Shown here: positions 25,405 to 36,051 of the stretch, piece by piece
How positions within the stretch are numbered: the stretch's first letter is position 1
Layout: each line of letters starts with the position of its first letter
DNA from: Blastococcus sp. DSM 46786
Lineage (GTDB): Bacteria > Actinomycetota > Actinomycetes > Mycobacteriales > Geodermatophilaceae
Reading direction: 5' to 3'
Length of the DNA: 64,000 bases
Assembly: GCF_900109665.1 (NCBI RefSeq)
Contig: NZ_FOAO01000013.1
Location: 82,536-146,535 of the forward strand
Notes under the pieces: model-generated
What the model saw: the letters and a program-made list of their open reading frames with translations, nothing else
What the model was told of the DNA's origin: nothing
The model's database searches: none
Program-made: the position numbers and the translations under genes

Positions 25405-26948
25405 GCCGCCTCCCCCTGCTCGCGGACCGGCGCCCCGGCCGGGATCCCGACGTAGTTCTCCCGGTCCAGGGCACGGGTGAGCTTCCGGAACCGGAAGGTG
25501 AAGTCCGGCCACAGCGTGGTGTTGTGGCCGTGCTCGTCGAGGTACCAGCTGGCGCAGCCGCCGCCGAGCCACACGGTGCCCTGCGACTTCCGCGCGATCA
25601 GCTCGCGGTAGGCCTCCTGGGCCCGCGGCGTGGTCTCGAGGACGGCCAGGCCCTCGGCCGCCATGGTGCGCAGCGCGTCGTCGACGTAGGCCACCTGCGA
25701 CTCGATCATGTAGACCATCGACGTGTGCCCGACGCCGACGTTGGGGCCGACCAGCAGGAACAGGTTGGGGAAGCCGGCGACGGTGGTGCTCCGGTTGCTC
25801 ACCATGCCGCCGGCCCACACCTCGGCCAGGGCCCGGGCGTCGCGGCCGCGGATCCGCTCGGCGATCGGCAGGTCGGTCACGTGGAAGCCGGTGGCCAGCA
25901 CCAGGGTGTCGGTGGGCCGCTCGACGCCGTCCCGGGTGACGATCGAGCGCGGCCGGATCTCGGCGATGCCGGCGGTCACGAGCTCGGCGTTGGGGGCGGA
26001 GACGGCGGGGAACCAGTCGTTGCTGATGAGGATCCGCTTGCACCCGATGGTGTAGTCCGGTGTCAGCGCCGCGCGGAGCCTCGGGTCCCGGACCTGCCGG
26101 TGCAGGTGGGCGCGCGCCAGCCGGCCGACGGGCTTCAGGAACGCCCGCCGCTTGGCCAGGCCGATCACGAGGAACTCGCGGGATGCGTAGAGCACGCCGC
26201 GGAGGGCGCGCTGCAGGCCGGGGACCAGGCGGTACAGCCGGCGGGCCCACGGCTTCACCGGGTGGTCGGTGCGGGGGATCACCCAGGCGGGGGTGCGCTG
26301 GTAGACCGCGATGCTCTCCACCTGCGGCTGGATGGCCGGCACGATCTGGACGGCCGAGGCGCCGGTGCCGATGACGGCGACCTTCCTCCCGCTGACGTCG
26401 TGCGAGGAGTCCCAGCGGGCCGAGTGCATGACGGTGCCCTCGAAGGTGTCCAGGCCCGGGATGTCGGGGTAGGTCGGGTCGGCGAGCGCGCCCGCGGCGG
26501 AGACGAGCACCTGGGCCCGGAACTCGCCGGCGGTGGTCCACACCTGCCAGCGGCGCGCGTCGTCGTCCCACCGGGCGGCGGTCACCTCGGCCCCGAAGAC
26601 GCAGTGCGCCCGCACGCCGTACCGGTCCGCGGTGGCCTGCAGGTAGGCCTGGATCTCCGGCTGCTCGGAGTACGACCGCGGCCAGTCGGGGTTCGGCGCG
26701 AAGGAGTAGGAGTACAGGTGCGACTGCACGTCGCACGCGGCGCCCGGGTACGTGTTGTCGCGCCAGGTCCCCCCGACGTCCTCCGCCCGCTCCAGGAGGA
26801 CGAAGTCGGTCTCGCCGCGCTGCCGCAGCGTGATCCCCATGGCCAGGCCGGCGAAGCCGGACCCGATGACGGCCACCCGCACCTCGCGCGGGGCGGCTGC
26901 GCCCGCGCCGGGGGAGGGAGTGGCGTGCGTCCGCGTCGTGCTGGTCAC
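25401..26948 (-). CDS. Baeyer-Villiger-type flavin monooxygenase
   Basis: A 515-residue FAD/NADPH monooxygenase. The FAD-binding GSGFAGLAMG is followed by GGTWRDNTYPGAACDV. The Baeyer-Villiger fingerprint is FEGTVMHSARW (FxGxxxHxxxW), and the NADPH loop is VAVIGTGASAVQIVP. Later GCKRILISNDWFPAV and LATGFHVTDLP are also family-like. The expected reaction is ketone to ester with O2. GTG 26948 has AAGGAG about 11 bases upstream. It is the first gene of the operon and faces the SDR gene across a region with TetR-type palindromes. Confidence 0.92.
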   Translation of the reverse strand: MTSTTRTHATPSPGAGAAAPREVRVAVIGSGFAGLAMGITLRQRGETDFVLLERAEDVGGTWRDNTYPGAACDVQSHLYSYSFAPNPDWPRSYSEQPEIQAYLQATADRYGVRAHCVFGAEVTAARWDDDARRWQVWTTAGEFRAQVLVSAAGALADPTYPDIPGLDTFEGTVMHSARWDSSHDVSGRKVAVIGTGASAVQIVPAIQPQVESIAVYQRTPAWVIPRTDHPVKPWARRLYRLVPGLQRALRGVLYASREFLVIGLAKRRAFLKPVGRLARAHLHRQVRDPRLRAALTPDYTIGCKRILISNDWFPAVSAPNAELVTAGIAEIRPRSIVTRDGVERPTDTLVLATGFHVTDLPIAERIRGRDARALAEVWAGGMVSNRSTTVAGFPNLFLLVGPNVGVGHTSMVYMIESQVAYVDDALRTMAAEGLAVLETTPRAQEAYRELIARKSQGTVWLGGGCASWYLDEHGHNTTLWPDFTFRFRKLTRALDRENYVGIPAGAPVREQGEAA

Positions 26949-26971
26949 CTCGGTCGGCTCCTTCCCTCGGC

Positions 26972-27021
26972 TTGCTGAGCAACGGTCAACACGCTACAAC
27001 AGTCGTTGAGCAGTGCTCAAC
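26972..27021. promoter_or_regulatory. Divergent promoter with TetR-type palindromic operators
   Basis: A perfect palindrome GTTGAGCA-G-TGCTCAAC occupies 27005-27021, and a shorter TTGCT-G-AGCAA occupies 26972-26982. On the minus strand TTGAGC (27020-27015), an 18-base spacer and TAGCGT (26996-26991) form the monooxygenase promoter. The long palindrome therefore covers its -35 box, and the shorter one lies just after the expected start. The operon encodes its own TetR protein. Confidence 0.7.
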
Positions 27022-27050
27022 ACGAGCGCGACGAGCCGAGGAGCAGCCCC

Positions 27051-27965
27051 ATGGCGTCTGGACACCGCACGCGCACCCCCCTGGCCGGGAAGTCGGTCCT
27101 GATCACCGGCGCCGCGCGGGGCATCGGCGCCGCGCTGGCCCGCAAGGCGGCCGCACGCGGCGCACGGGTCGCCCTCGTCGGCCTGGAGCCGGAGGAGCTG
27201 GCGCGGATCGCCGACGAGCTGGGGCCCGAGCACCTGTGGGTCGAGGCCGACGTCACCGACGCCGACGCGCTGGCCGCGGCCGTGCGGCGGACGGTGGACA
27301 CCTTCGGCGGGCTGGACGTCGTCGTCGCCAACGCCGGGATCGCGCCGCTCACCACGGTGATGACGAGCTCCGCCCACGCGCTGGCCCGCACCATCGAGGT
27401 CAACCTCATCGGGACGATGCTGACCGCGCACGCCGCCCTGCCGGAGATCGCGCAGCGGCGGGGGCACGTGCTGCTGGTCAGCTCCGCGGCGGCGTTCACC
27501 GTCCTCCCCGGGATGAGCGCCTACTGCGCGTCGAAGGCCGGGGTCGAGCGCTTCGGCGACGCGTTGCGGCTGGAGGTCGCGCACCGCGGCGTCACCGTGG
27601 CCAGCGCCCACCCCACGTGGATCGACACCGACCTGGTGCGCGACACCGAGGCCGCGCTGCCGACCTTCGCCGCCACCCGCCGGCAGCTGCCGGGGCCGCT
27701 GGGCGCGTACACGTCGGTGGAGGCCTGCGCCGAGGCGCTGGTGGAGAACCTGGAGACCCGGCGCCGCCGGGTGTTCGTGCCGCGCTCGGTGGGCACCGTG
27801 GCCGCGCTGCGCCAGCTGGTCACCGGCGTCGTCGCCGAGAAGCTGGCGACGGTGGTCGCGGCGAAGCGGGTGCCGCAGCTGGAGCGGGACATCGCGGCGC
27901 TGGACGGCCGCGAGTTCGGCACCCACTCGCTCGGTGCGCGGCGCAGGGGCGGACCGGCCACCTGA
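27051..27965 (+). CDS. Short-chain dehydrogenase/reductase
   Basis: A 304-residue SDR. The cofactor loop is VLITGAARGIGAAL, followed by NAGIAPLTTV and the catalytic Ser and YCASKAGVERF (YxxxK). The C-terminal 60 residues extend past the core and include a basic helix. ATG 27051 has GAGGAG 7-12 bases upstream. It is divergent from the monooxygenase operon and shares its operator region. It could supply ketone substrate by oxidising an alcohol, or reduce an aldehyde product; the substrate is unknown. Confidence 0.9.
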   Translation: MASGHRTRTPLAGKSVLITGAARGIGAALARKAAARGARVALVGLEPEELARIADELGPEHLWVEADVTDADALAAAVRRTVDTFGGLDVVVANAGIAPLTTVMTSSAHALARTIEVNLIGTMLTAHAALPEIAQRRGHVLLVSSAAAFTVLPGMSAYCASKAGVERFGDALRLEVAHRGVTVASAHPTWIDTDLVRDTEAALPTFAATRRQLPGPLGAYTSVEACAEALVENLETRRRRVFVPRSVGTVAALRQLVTGVVAEKLATVVAAKRVPQLERDIAALDGREFGTHSLGARRRGGPAT

Positions 27966-28010
27966 CCGGGCCGCCGGGCCGGCGCCGCCGGGGCCGGGGA
28001 GGATGGAGCG

Positions 28011-28052
28011 GTGACCGCACGAGACCCCCGCCCCCCTGAGCCGTGCAGGTAG
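28011..28052 (+). other. Possible 13-residue leader peptide before the antiporter
   Basis: GTG 28011 opens a 13-codon frame (MTARDPRPPEPCR) ending in TAG 28050-28052, which overlaps the antiporter GTG (28043) by 10 bases. The antiporter start lacks a ribosome-binding site, so re-initiation from this short frame is a possible route. It could equally be chance in G+C-rich DNA. Confidence 0.3.
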
Positions 28053-29329
28053 GGCTCCTCTACGCGGCCGCGGGCGTCGCGACCCTGCTGGCGGCGCTGC
28101 TGCCCCGGCTGCTCGACCGGGCGCCGGGGTCGATGCCGATGGTCTTCACCGGTGCCGGGATCGCGGCCTTCGCGCTGTTCGACGAGCTGCCCTCGCCGGA
28201 CCCGATCCGGCACGGGACCACCGCCGTGCACCTGACCGAGCTGGTGGTCATCGTCTCGCTCATGGGCGCGGGGCTGGCGCTGGACCGGCGGATCGGGCTC
28301 CGGCGGTGGGGGTCGACCTGGCGGCTGCTCGCGGTGACGATGCCCCTCACCGTGGCGGGGGTCGCCCTCCTGGGCGGGTGGCTGCTGGGGCTGGGCGCCG
28401 CGGCGGCGGTCCTCCTGGGGGCGGCGCTGGCACCGACCGACCCGGTCCTGGCGACCGAGGTCCAGGTGGGCGAGCCCACCGACGACGACGAGAGCGAGGA
28501 CGAGACCCGGTTCGCCCTCACCTCCGAGGCCGGGCTCAACGACGGCCTGGCCTTCCCGTTCACCTACGCCGCGATCGCGATCGCGGCCGCCGGGGCCGCG
28601 CCGGCCGGCTGGCTGGGGGAGTGGGTCGCCGTCGACCTGCTGTGGCGGGTCACCGCCGGTGTCACGGCCGGGATCGCCGTCGGCTGGCTGCTGCGCGTCC
28701 TGTTCTTCTCCCGTGTCGCGGAGCGGGTCCACCTGGCCGAGCGTGCGGAGGCCTTCGTGGCCCTCACCGGCATCTTCCTGGCCTACGGCGTCGCCGAGCT
28801 GATCGAGGGCTACGGCTTCATCGCGGTCTTCGCGTGCGCCTGCACCGTGCGCGCGGCCGAGCGTGCGCACGGCCGCCACCGGGTGCTGCACGCGCACGTC
28901 GAGCAGCTCGAGCGGCTGCTCACCGTCGTCGTCCTGCTGCTGGTGGGCGGGGCGGTGGCCCGGGGCATCCTTGCGGAGGTCGGCTGGGAGCACGTCCTGC
29001 TCGCGGTGTTGCTCCTGCTGGTGATCCGGCCGGCCGTCGGCGCGCTGGCGCTGTGGGGCAGCCCCACCGGACGCCGGGAGCGCTGGGTGATCGGTTTCTT
29101 CGGCGTCCGGGGGATCGGCTCCCTCTACTACATGGCCTACGGGCTCAGCGAGGCCGACGTCCCCGGCGCCGAGGAGCTCTGGGCGACGACGGTGCTCGTC
29201 GTCGTCGGCTCCGTGGTCGTCCACGGCCTCGCCGCCGGCCCCGTCATGCACTGGCTCGACTGGCGCCGGGCCGCGGTCGCGCAGAAGGAGTACGGCGACC
29301 GCGACCGGGCGCCGGCCACGCACCTCTGA
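28043..29329 (+). CDS. CPA1-family (NhaP-type) cation:proton antiporter
   Basis: A 428-residue membrane protein with about twelve helices. Antiporter marks include ALAPTDPVLATEVQVGEP and the core SEAGLNDGLAFPF, where the ND pair is the ion-binding site of CPA1 exchangers. Other family segments are GFIAVFACACTVRAAER and FFGVRGIGSLYYMAYGL. An acidic stretch DDDESEDETR lies in the loop after the first core motif. It exchanges Na+ or K+ for H+. GTG 28043 has no Shine-Dalgarno sequence and may depend on the short upstream frame. Confidence 0.9.
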   Translation: MQVGLLYAAAGVATLLAALLPRLLDRAPGSMPMVFTGAGIAAFALFDELPSPDPIRHGTTAVHLTELVVIVSLMGAGLALDRRIGLRRWGSTWRLLAVTMPLTVAGVALLGGWLLGLGAAAAVLLGAALAPTDPVLATEVQVGEPTDDDESEDETRFALTSEAGLNDGLAFPFTYAAIAIAAAGAAPAGWLGEWVAVDLLWRVTAGVTAGIAVGWLLRVLFFSRVAERVHLAERAEAFVALTGIFLAYGVAELIEGYGFIAVFACACTVRAAERAHGRHRVLHAHVEQLERLLTVVVLLLVGGAVARGILAEVGWEHVLLAVLLLLVIRPAVGALALWGSPTGRRERWVIGFFGVRGIGSLYYMAYGLSEADVPGAEELWATTVLVVVGSVVVHGLAAGPVMHWLDWRRAAVAQKEYGDRDRAPATHL

Positions 29330-29371
29330 ACGGCGGGCCGGCCGTCGACCGGTCCTCCGGGTGCCGCCGCC

Positions 29372-29384
29372 TACGGTGGACGCC
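29372..29384 (+). promoter_or_regulatory. -10 box of a leaderless promoter
   Basis: TACGGT at 29372-29377 is followed by 7 bases and GTG 29385. This supports a start at 29385 rather than the upstream ATG at 29361. Confidence 0.6.
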
Positions 29385-29870
29385 GTGCGGCGCTTCTTCT
29401 ACGACACCGAGTTCATCGAGGACGGCACCACCATCGACCTCGTCTCCATCGGCGTCGTGGACGAGACCGGCCGGGAGTTCTACGCGGTCAGCACGGAGTT
29501 CGACCCGGACCGGGCGATCCCGTGGGTGCGCCGGAACGTCCTCGACCAACTGCCCCCGCCGGCGGACCGGGCCTGGCGGAGCCGGGAGCGGATCCGCGAG
29601 GACCTGCTCTCCTTCCTCACCGCGCCGGGGGAGGAGATCGAGCTGTGGGCGTGGATCGCCGCCTACGACCACGTGGCGCTCTGCCAGCTGTGGGGCGCGA
29701 TGCCGGCGCTCCCGCGCCCGATCCCGCGCTTCACCCGGGAGCTGCGCCAGCGCTGGGACGACCGCGGGCAGCCGCCGCTGCCGCCCAAGCCGCAGGGCAC
29801 GCACGACGCGCTGGTCGACGCCCGCTTCAACCTGGCGCGCTGGAAGGCGATCGAGGCCGCCCGCGGCTGA
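29385..29870 (+). CDS. 3'-5' exoribonuclease of the Rv2179c type
   Basis: A 161-residue RNase T-like DEDD exoribonuclease. The first metal motif is FFYDTEFIEDG (Asp and Glu), followed by IELWAWIAAYDHVALCQLWG (middle Asp) and the last motif GTHDALVDARFNLARWK (His and Asp). Length and sequence closely follow the structurally studied Rv2179c, which trims 3' RNA overhangs. GTG 29385 is chosen because translation from it begins exactly at the conserved strand and a -10 box stands 7 bases before it. It lies two genes away from aroG, as in M. tuberculosis. Confidence 0.93.
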   Translation: MRRFFYDTEFIEDGTTIDLVSIGVVDETGREFYAVSTEFDPDRAIPWVRRNVLDQLPPPADRAWRSRERIREDLLSFLTAPGEEIELWAWIAAYDHVALCQLWGAMPALPRPIPRFTRELRQRWDDRGQPPLPPKPQGTHDALVDARFNLARWKAIEAARG

Positions 29871-29894
29871 TCCCGCGGACGGCCTCGGTCGCGG

Positions 29895-29945
29895 CCCCGC
29901 TGCAGGGCCCCGCGCTGAGCCTGCGAAGCGTGGGGGGCAGCGGGG
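29895..29945. terminator. Convergent terminator between exoribonuclease and chemoreceptor genes
   Basis: CCCCGCTGC (29895-29903) pairs with GCAGCGGGG (29937-29945), and an inner CCCCGCGCT/AGCGTGGGG pairing with one G-U extends the structure. It lies between the convergent stops at 29870 and 29949. Confidence 0.75.
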
Positions 29946-29948
29946 TCC

Positions 29949-32099
29949 TCATACGGTGAAGGCCCCCAGCAGCCGGTTGAGCTCCTTGGACAGCCCGTCG
30001 AGCTCCTGCGCCGCCGAGCGCGCCCGCTCGACGTCCGAGGCGCTGTCGTCGGCGTCCCTGCTCACCGAGGTGAGGGTGGTGGTGACGGCGCCGGCGCCCT
30101 CCGCGGCGGTGGCGACGCTGCGGCTGAGCTCGCGGGTGGTCGCCGTCTGCTCCTCGACGGCGCTGGCGATCGTCGTCTGGTGGTCGTTGATCGCCCGGAC
30201 CACCTCGGCGATGCGCGAGATGGACCGGACCGCCTCCGTGGTCTCGGACTGGATTCCCTGGACCCGCTGGGCGATCTCCTCGCTGGCCTTCGCCGCCTCC
30301 TGGGCGAGGTCCTTGACCTCGTTGGCGACGACGGCGAAGCCCTTGCCCGCATCGCCGGCGCGGGCCGCCTCGATGGTGGCGTTGAGCGCGAGCAGGTTGG
30401 TCTGCTCGGCCACGCCGGAGATGACCTTCACGACGTCGCCGATCTCCGCAGAGCTCGCCCCGAGCGCGGCGATCGTCGTCTCGGTCGCCTCCGCGAGCGA
30501 GGCCGCCTGACGGCCGACCTCCGCCGCCTCGGCGGCGCTGCGGGCGATCTCGGTGATCGAGGCCCCCATCTCCTCGGCGCCGGCGGCGGCCGACGAGACG
30601 CTGCTGCTGATCTCCGACGCGACGCCGTGCGCCCCCTGGGCCTGGTCGCGGCTGCGGGAGGCGCGGTGCGCCAGCCCGTCGGCCACGGCCGACACCCCGG
30701 CGGCGGACGACGCGACCTCCTGGGCGCAGCGGTGGATGTCGCGCACCGTGCCGGCCACCTTGTCGACGAACCGGTTGAACGCGCCGGAGAGCTGCCCGAC
30801 CTCGTCGTCGCGGGAGTCGTCCATCCGCTGGGTCAGGTCGCCCTCCCCGTCGGCGATCTCGGCCATGCGGTCGCGCAGGCGCGTCAGCGGCTGGGTGAGC
30901 CGGCGGCCGACCCACAGCGCGATCAGCCCGCCCACGACGGCGATCGCGAGCGCGGCGAGCACCATCGCCCAGACCATCGACGTGCGGCCCTCGGCCAGCG
31001 CGTCCGTGGCACCGGCGAAGTCGGCGTCGCGGGTGACGGCGGTGATCACCCAGTCCCACGGCGCGTAGTAGGAGACGCGGGCCGTCGTCGGGCCCTCCGC
31101 GGGGTCGACGTAGCGCACCGTCGCCTGCTCCCCGTCCTGCAGCGGGAGGGCGGCGTCGACGATCTGCTGCACGTAGGGGGCGCCCTCGGCGTCCGTGGTG
31201 TCGATCAGCTGCTCGCCGTCCTGCGCCCCGTCCGGGCTCACCAGGACGGTGCCGGCGCGGTCGCCGGTGCCGCCGTAGACCTCGATGTGGCCGTTCTCGC
31301 CGATGGTCGTGGACTCGAGGCCCTGGCGCAGAGCGGGCAGGTTCGTCTGCTTCACGCCGACGTAGAGCACGCCGACCACGTCACCGGCGGGGCCGAGGAT
31401 CGGCTCGTAGGCCGAGACCAGCCACGAGTCGACGACGAACGCGTTGCCGCGGTAGGTCTGACCGCTGCTCACCGCGGCGGCGACCGGGTTGGGCTTCCCG
31501 TCGGGGTTGACGGCCGGGATGTAGGTGCCGATGGCGCGGGAACCGGAGGCGGCCTGCACGTTCGTCGCGACGCGCAGGAAGTTGCCCTCGGGCGTCTTCT
31601 GGAAGAGCGTCACGGTGGCGCCGACCATCGACATGATGTCGTCGACGACCGGGGTCCGGACGGCCATGTCGGTGTTCTGGCCCAGCCACTCGCCGCCGAC
31701 CAGCACGCGGGGCAGGGCCACCGGGGTGACCTCGCCGTTCATCTGGTTCTTGGCGTCCCAGGTGACCGGGTTGCGGCCGGAGCCGTCGATGGCGAAGCCC
31801 CCGGACTGCTGCAGCACGTACCGCGCCGCGTTGAGGTCGTAGTCGACCTTCATCGCCGTCGACGCGCCCTGGGTGGCGACGAGGTCGTAGGCGCCCCGGG
31901 CGGCGCGGCTGATGTTCTCCTCGACGAGGGCGTCCATGTCCCGCGCGGCGTCGTCGGCGAAGCGGCTGCTCTGCCAGGCGCTGACACCGCCCATGGCCAC
32001 GCCGGTCACGGCGACACTGGCGACGGCCAGCGCCACCACCTTGGTGCGGATGCCCGTGTTCGAGGGAACCACCCAGGAGGGCAGGTTCGTCCAGCGCAT
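29949..32099 (-). CDS. Methyl-accepting chemotaxis protein
   Basis: A 716-residue transmembrane chemoreceptor. Helix 1 is about residues 20-42. A large extracytoplasmic Cache-type sensor follows to about 365 (FLRVATNVQ; GDVVGVLYVGVKQT; WDWVITAVTRDAD). Helix 2 is near 371-395. A HAMP segment follows, and then the signalling coiled coil with the hairpin tip EQTNLLALNATIEAARAGDA near 565-585, which contacts CheA/CheW. The ATG at 32099 has GGAAGG 6 bases upstream; frames further upstream lack family sequence. It implies a motile life stage. No che or flagellar gene is in the window. Confidence 0.93.
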   Translation of the reverse strand: MRWTNLPSWVVPSNTGIRTKVVALAVASVAVTGVAMGGVSAWQSSRFADDAARDMDALVEENISRAARGAYDLVATQGASTAMKVDYDLNAARYVLQQSGGFAIDGSGRNPVTWDAKNQMNGEVTPVALPRVLVGGEWLGQNTDMAVRTPVVDDIMSMVGATVTLFQKTPEGNFLRVATNVQAASGSRAIGTYIPAVNPDGKPNPVAAAVSSGQTYRGNAFVVDSWLVSAYEPILGPAGDVVGVLYVGVKQTNLPALRQGLESTTIGENGHIEVYGGTGDRAGTVLVSPDGAQDGEQLIDTTDAEGAPYVQQIVDAALPLQDGEQATVRYVDPAEGPTTARVSYYAPWDWVITAVTRDADFAGATDALAEGRTSMVWAMVLAALAIAVVGGLIALWVGRRLTQPLTRLRDRMAEIADGEGDLTQRMDDSRDDEVGQLSGAFNRFVDKVAGTVRDIHRCAQEVASSAAGVSAVADGLAHRASRSRDQAQGAHGVASEISSSVSSAAAGAEEMGASITEIARSAAEAAEVGRQAASLAEATETTIAALGASSAEIGDVVKVISGVAEQTNLLALNATIEAARAGDAGKGFAVVANEVKDLAQEAAKASEEIAQRVQGIQSETTEAVRSISRIAEVVRAINDHQTTIASAVEEQTATTRELSRSVATAAEGAGAVTTTLTSVSRDADDSASDVERARSAAQELDGLSKELNRLLGAFTV

Positions 32100-32364
32100 G
32101 TTCGGCCTTCCAGGTCGCTCGCGGCGGCAGGGAGCCGCCGTCCCCGACGCAATCGGCACTCCCGGGTCGATCCGGTACCGGAGCGGATGGTTCGTCACCT
32201 CCGCGTGCTGCGGAGGACCCCCGCTGTCATCGGCGCGACGGCCGCCGGCCCCTCCGGGGTGCCGGTGACGGCGACCGTGCGCGAAGGGCTGGACGAGGCG
32301 GTGACCTGCGGCATCATGTGCGGCACAACCCGGGTGCCGCCCGGTCGCTCCCGCGGAGGAACGC

Positions 32365-33390
32365 ATGCGCATCGGCATCCTGACCGGGGGCGGCGACTGC
32401 CCCGGCCTCAACGCGGTCATCCGCGCCGTGGTCCGCAAGGGCGTCGGGCACGACGGCGACGAGGTGGTCGGCTTCCGCGACGGCTGGCGGGGTCTCCTGG
32501 ACGGCGACGCCGTACCGCTGGACCTGGCGGCGGTGCGCGGGATCCTGCCCCGCGGCGGCACCGTCCTCGGCACCTCGCGCACCAACCCCTACGCGCTGGA
32601 CGACGGCCCCGAGCGGGTGCTGTCCTGCCTCGACCGGTTCGGCATCGACGCGCTGGTCCCCATCGGCGGGGAGGACACCCTCGGCGTCGCCACCCGCCTG
32701 GCCGAGCGGGGGGTGCGCGTGGTCGGGGTGCCCAAGACCATCGACAACGACCTGGACGCCACCGATTACACGTTCGGCTTCGACACCGCGGTGGGCGTGG
32801 CGACGGAGGCGATCGACCGGTTGCACACCACCGGGGACAGCCACCACCGCACGCTGGTCGTCGAGGTCATGGGCCGCCACGCCGGGTGGATCGCGCTGCA
32901 CGCGGGCATGGCCGGCGGGGCGAACGTCATCCTGATCCCCGAGCACCCGTTCGACGTCGACGCCGTCGTCGCGCACGTGCAGCACCGCTTCGACACGGGC
33001 TTCTCGCCGATCGTCGTCGTCTCCGAGGGCGCGCAGGCCGCCGACGGCGCCCTGACCGTGTCGGCCGGGCAGGCGGACGCGTTCGGGCACGTCCGCCTCG
33101 GCGGGATCGGCCCGGCGCTGGCCGCCCTGCTCGAGGAGCGGACCGGCCGGGAGTCGCGCGCGGTCGTCCTGGGGCACCTGCAGCGCGGCGGCACGCCCTC
33201 GCCCTTCGACCGCGTGCTGGCCACCCGCTTCGGGCTGGCGGCCCTCGAGGCGGTGCACGACGGGGAGGCGGGCGTCATGGTCGCGCTGCGCGGCACCGAC
33301 ATCGTGCGGGTCCCGCTGGCCACCGCCACCGCACGGCTGAAGCTCGTGCCGGCGGAGCGCTACGCCGAGGCCGAGGTCTTCTTCGGCTGA
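32365..33390 (+). CDS. pfp: 6-phosphofructokinase, pyrophosphate-dependent type
   Basis: A 341-residue group III phosphofructokinase. Motifs are ILTGGGDCPGLNAVIR, GTSRTNPY, PIGGEDTLGVA, PKTIDNDLDAT, and EVMGRHAGWIALHAGMAGGA. Two residues decide the phosphoryl donor in this family. ATP enzymes have Gly104 (and often Gly124), whereas here residue 104 is Asp and residue 124 is Lys, the pair of PPi-dependent enzymes such as that of Amycolatopsis methanolica. The reaction is therefore probably reversible with PPi. ATG 32365 has CGGAGGA upstream. It stands alone between the chemoreceptor and aroG. Confidence 0.88.
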   Translation: MRIGILTGGGDCPGLNAVIRAVVRKGVGHDGDEVVGFRDGWRGLLDGDAVPLDLAAVRGILPRGGTVLGTSRTNPYALDDGPERVLSCLDRFGIDALVPIGGEDTLGVATRLAERGVRVVGVPKTIDNDLDATDYTFGFDTAVGVATEAIDRLHTTGDSHHRTLVVEVMGRHAGWIALHAGMAGGANVILIPEHPFDVDAVVAHVQHRFDTGFSPIVVVSEGAQAADGALTVSAGQADAFGHVRLGGIGPALAALLEERTGRESRAVVLGHLQRGGTPSPFDRVLATRFGLAALEAVHDGEAGVMVALRGTDIVRVPLATATARLKLVPAERYAEAEVFFG

Positions 33391-33491
33391 CGCACCGGCG
33401 TCCCCGGCCCGCTCCCGGGTCCGGCGGCGGGCGTGCGGGTCGTGGGGAGGAGCGCCGGGTGCTCCCACCGATCGGGGACCGACCGCGGTAG

Positions 33492-35874
<2,383 letters not shown>

Positions 35875-35929
35875 CGTCGTGCGCCGGGGCGCGCCGGCAT
35901 TCCGCACCGCGCCGTGGCGTGCCGAGCGG

Positions 35930-35978
35930 TGTCCCGCAGACGGACATCCCGGCCGGGCGAACGTCCGCTGCAGGGACA
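35930..35978. terminator. Convergent hairpin between aldolase and nfo
   Basis: TGTCCCGCAGACGGAC (35930-35945) and GTCCGCTGCAGGGACA (35963-35978) are inverted copies apart from a one-base bulge on each arm, giving a stem of about 15 bp. The convergent stops are at 35874 and 36052. Confidence 0.55.
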
Positions 35979-36051
35979 TCGCCCGGGGCTGCGCCGGCTC
36001 ACAACCCGTGGGTGGTCACCTCACGCCCCGGGCGTCGCGGCGGTGGAGCGG

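Noticed and set aside
24451..26982. An apparent 843-residue monooxygenase-hydrolase fusion
   Set aside because: The upstream part is an out-of-frame reading of the monooxygenase. The hydrolase starts at GTG 25404 inside a GTGA overlap.
32100..32180. Possible GEMM-type riboswitch or flagellar sigma promoter before the chemoreceptor gene
   Set aside because: Only a simple GGCGGC/GCCGCC hairpin and a GCCGATTG string are present. The conserved GEMM core and a matching -35 element are missing.
30180..33491. A 1103-codon plus-strand open frame
   Set aside because: It runs antisense through the chemoreceptor gene and across the divergent promoter into the phosphofructokinase in another frame. The translation is low complexity with no motif; both real genes have clear catalytic or signalling motifs.
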